In this document: piece by piece, positions 62,370 through 64,000 of the stretch
Layout of the letters: every line of letters starts with the position of its first letter
How positions within the stretch are numbered: the stretch's first letter is position 1
NCBI RefSeq assembly: GCF_001439605.1
Contig: NZ_LMBX01000001.1
Span: 62,001 to 126,000 of the forward strand
Direction: 5' to 3'
Source: Cytobacillus praedii
GTDB taxonomy: Bacteria; Bacillota; Bacilli; Bacillales; Cytobacillaceae
DNA: 64,000 nucleotides
Position numbers and translations under genes: made by a program
Notes under the pieces: generated by a model
Database searches by the model: none
What the model was told of the DNA's origin: nothing
The model's input: only the letters and a program-made list of their open reading frames with translations

Positions 62370-63266
62370 ATGGACATCAAGCATTTGCGGTATTTTATGG
62401 AGGTTACTCGTACATGCAGCTTTACGAACGCAGCGGAAAACCTGTACATTACTCAGCCCGCCCTAAGCAGAATCATTAAATCATTAGAGGCTGATGTGGG
62501 TGCCCCGCTTTTTATTCGATCCCGGAAAAGGCTGATATTAACGGATGCCGGAAATGTCCTATATAAGCATGCACAAGTAATCGAGAAGCAGCTGCAGCTG
62601 CTGGAAACGGAGCTTGCAAGCATGATTGCAATGAGAAAAGGCCATATTCGCATCGGATTGCCAACGATTGTTAACTCCTTCTTCTTTTCTAAGCTAATTG
62701 CAAGCTTCCACCAAGAATATCCTGAGGTTACATTCCAGCTGGAAGAGGATGGTTCCAAGCGGATTGAAGAAAAAATTATGAATGGCAAATTGGATTTCGG
62801 TGTGGTTGTTTTGTCTGATAAAAACGATCGGCTAGATGATTACACATTTGTTAATGAAAAGCTGACACTTGTTGTCCCTTCATCTCATCATTTAGCTGAG
62901 AAACGGGAAGTAGCCTTGCATGAATTAAAGGACGAAGCGTTTATTATGTTTAATCAAGATTTTGAACTGAGAAATCTAATCCTTAAGGCGTGCAAGGAGG
63001 AAAATTTCCAGCCGAGAATTATTTCGGAAACCTCGCAGCTGGATTTTATCGAAGAGTTGGTCGCCTCTAATTTAGGGATTACACTTTTGCCAGAAAGCAC
63101 CAGCGAGGAACTGACAGCAGACGTCCAAACCATCGCGGTAACGAATCCTGTGATTGAATGGAACCTTGCTATCATTTGGAAAAGCGATGAATATTTATCC
63201 CAAATGAATAAGGAATTTATAAGTTTTGCAAGGGATAAATTATCCCACATCCAGAACGGGATGTGA
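62370..63266 (+). CDS. LysR family transcriptional regulator
   Basis: 298 residues. N-terminal winged helix (1-60, SFTNAAENLYITQPALSRIIKSLE split over the HTH) and a periplasmic-binding-like effector domain (about 90-295, IRIGLPTIVNSFFFSKLI). Resembles CynR/CidR-type LysR proteins. No divergent target gene is adjacent; the lipoprotein gene upstream is codirectional and terminated. Target unknown. Confidence 0.92.
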   Translation: MDIKHLRYFMEVTRTCSFTNAAENLYITQPALSRIIKSLEADVGAPLFIRSRKRLILTDAGNVLYKHAQVIEKQLQLLETELASMIAMRKGHIRIGLPTIVNSFFFSKLIASFHQEYPEVTFQLEEDGSKRIEEKIMNGKLDFGVVVLSDKNDRLDDYTFVNEKLTLVVPSSHHLAEKREVALHELKDEAFIMFNQDFELRNLILKACKEENFQPRIISETSQLDFIEELVASNLGITLLPESTSEELTADVQTIAVTNPVIEWNLAIIWKSDEYLSQMNKEFISFARDKLSHIQNGM

Positions 63267-63283
63267 AAAGAGAATGGTTATTA

Positions 63284-63322
63284 GAAATGGGTCTTCTCGA
63301 ATGACGGAGGAGGCCTATTTTT
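63284..63322 (+). terminator. Terminator of the LysR gene
   Basis: GGTCTTCTC pairs (with G-U pairs) with GGAGGAGGCC, followed by eight T residues. Confidence 0.65.
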
Positions 63323-63486
63323 TTTGATGAAATGCATGCGCTTCCATAACATTTTCTTATGATAGGTATGTATGATTGGCATTGTACTTCGATCGAACAT
63401 GGGTACTATAATGGTCTCTGTGATAAAAATGATTGTAAAAAAGGCTCATTCTTCAAATATGCAAGGATAGACAAGGAGATGGAAAT

Positions 63487-64000
63487 ATGGAGCCAAAAAA
63501 AATAAAAGATACTCGTGTCGTTCAAACAGATCAGGTATTAATTAATGATTTAAATAATTATCATACATTATTCGGCGGCGTCCTTATGAAAAAGATGGAT
63601 GCATGTGCGACTCTTTCAGCCCGAAGACACTCAAGGGTGAAAGAATGTGTAACAGCATCAACAGATTCGGTTAACTTTATTGAACCGATTCGGCAAAGTG
63701 ATTCCGTTTGTATAGAGTCGTTTGTTACTCATACTGGAAAAAGCTCAATGGAAATCTTCTGTAAAGTGATTGCTGAGGATTTGGATACAGGAAATCGCAG
63801 ATTGGCAGCCACTGCCTTCCTTACCTTCGTTGCTTTGGATGAAAACAAAAAGCCTGTGGAAGTGGCGAAAGTCATTCCGGAATCAGAAGAAGAAAGATAT
63901 CTTTTTGAAACTGGAAAAGAGCGGGCAAAAATAAGCAAATTGAAAAGACAGCAAAACATTGAACTTATTTCAAAGCTTTCTTTACAAAAGCCTTGGGATT
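63487..64000 (+). CDS. Acyl-CoA thioesterase (hotdog fold), 3' end outside window
   Basis: Open from ATG 63487 (after ACAAGGAG) to the right edge, 171 codons. Hotdog-fold motif TLFGGVLMKKMDACATLSARRHSR and the second-half strand FVTHTGKSSMEIFCKVIAED identify the YkhA/BACH-type acyl-CoA thioesterases, which hydrolyse acyl-CoA to free acid and CoA in the cytoplasm. The stop codon lies beyond the window. Confidence 0.88.
   Translation, partial: MEPKKIKDTRVVQTDQVLINDLNNYHTLFGGVLMKKMDACATLSARRHSRVKECVTASTDSVNFIEPIRQSDSVCIESFVTHTGKSSMEIFCKVIAEDLDTGNRRLAATAFLTFVALDENKKPVEVAKVIPESEEERYLFETGKERAKISKLKRQQNIELISKLSLQKPWD

Overview
The window is low-GC Firmicute chromosome, almost certainly from a spore-forming member of the Bacillaceae. 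Supporting signs are strong AGGAGG-type ribosome binding sites, frequent TTG and GTG starts, a gntRKPZ operon with the Bacillus-type GntR operator, a PyrR attenuator, a preQ1-I riboswitch, a YheC/YheD ATP-grasp protein and three copies of a dispersed repeat of the type common in Bacillus genomes. I saw no rRNA, tRNA, phage, transposase or CRISPR array. The window looks like ordinary chromosome with several small regulated modules and some decayed genes.

Layout. 0-7.5 kb: end of a Gfo/Idh/MocA oxidoreductase; yedE-yedF, in which yedF has an in-frame UGA exactly at its conserved cysteine; ahpF-ahpC; a divergent stand-alone HPr kinase paralogue; a TSUP exporter; an amidohydrolase remnant. 7.8-13.5 kb: a large secreted subtilisin-like protease and mqo. 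13.6-17.5 kb: an ECF41 sigma factor with its FAD-oxidoreductase partner under a matching ECF41-type promoter, an SDR and a TetR regulator. 17.7-20 kb: a methionine-type ABC importer (metN-metI-metQ). 20-25.3 kb: a papain-fold protein, an acetyltransferase, and a DUF4179 / VanZ / VanR-VanS-like module. 25.5-31.7 kb: an NSS transporter, kynA, kynU, two TetR regulators and an SDR. 31.8-38 kb: a bactofilin-like pair behind a 45-bp palindrome, a two-repeat unknown protein, two ATP-grasp proteins and a MarR regulator. 38-40.4 kb: a phosphonate permease remnant, phnX, then preQ1 riboswitch-queF-queuosine precursor transporter. 40.6-45.9 kb: gntRKPZ. 46-50.6 kb: a GyrI-like protein, a GlnK/GlnL-type two-component system and a DAACS transporter with a cre-like site. 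50.8-53.5 kb: PyrR-attenuated codB-codA. 53.8-55.8 kb: adaA-alkA-ogt, an alkylation-damage operon. 55.9-62.2 kb: DUF4956 + VTC polyphosphate polymerase-like protein, a CiaRH-like two-component system and a Cthe_2159-type surface lipoprotein. 62.4-64 kb: a LysR regulator and the start of an acyl-CoA thioesterase.

The most coherent system is at 55.9-62.2 kb. The two operons flanking the two-component genes have nearly identical promoter regions, each with TTTAAG-N5-TTTAAG-like direct repeats of the kind CiaR binds. This links a VTC-fold enzyme, a DUF4956 membrane protein and a surface polysaccharide-binding-type lipoprotein into one predicted cell-envelope regulon. A parallel arrangement, with 11-bp-phased CTTTAAA repeats and the same spacing to a TATACT -10, precedes the DUF4179 gene and the vanZ-vanR-vanS-like operon at 21.7-25.3 kb. 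The other notable item is the yedF UGA codon, which is either a selenocysteine codon or a precisely placed nonsense mutation.
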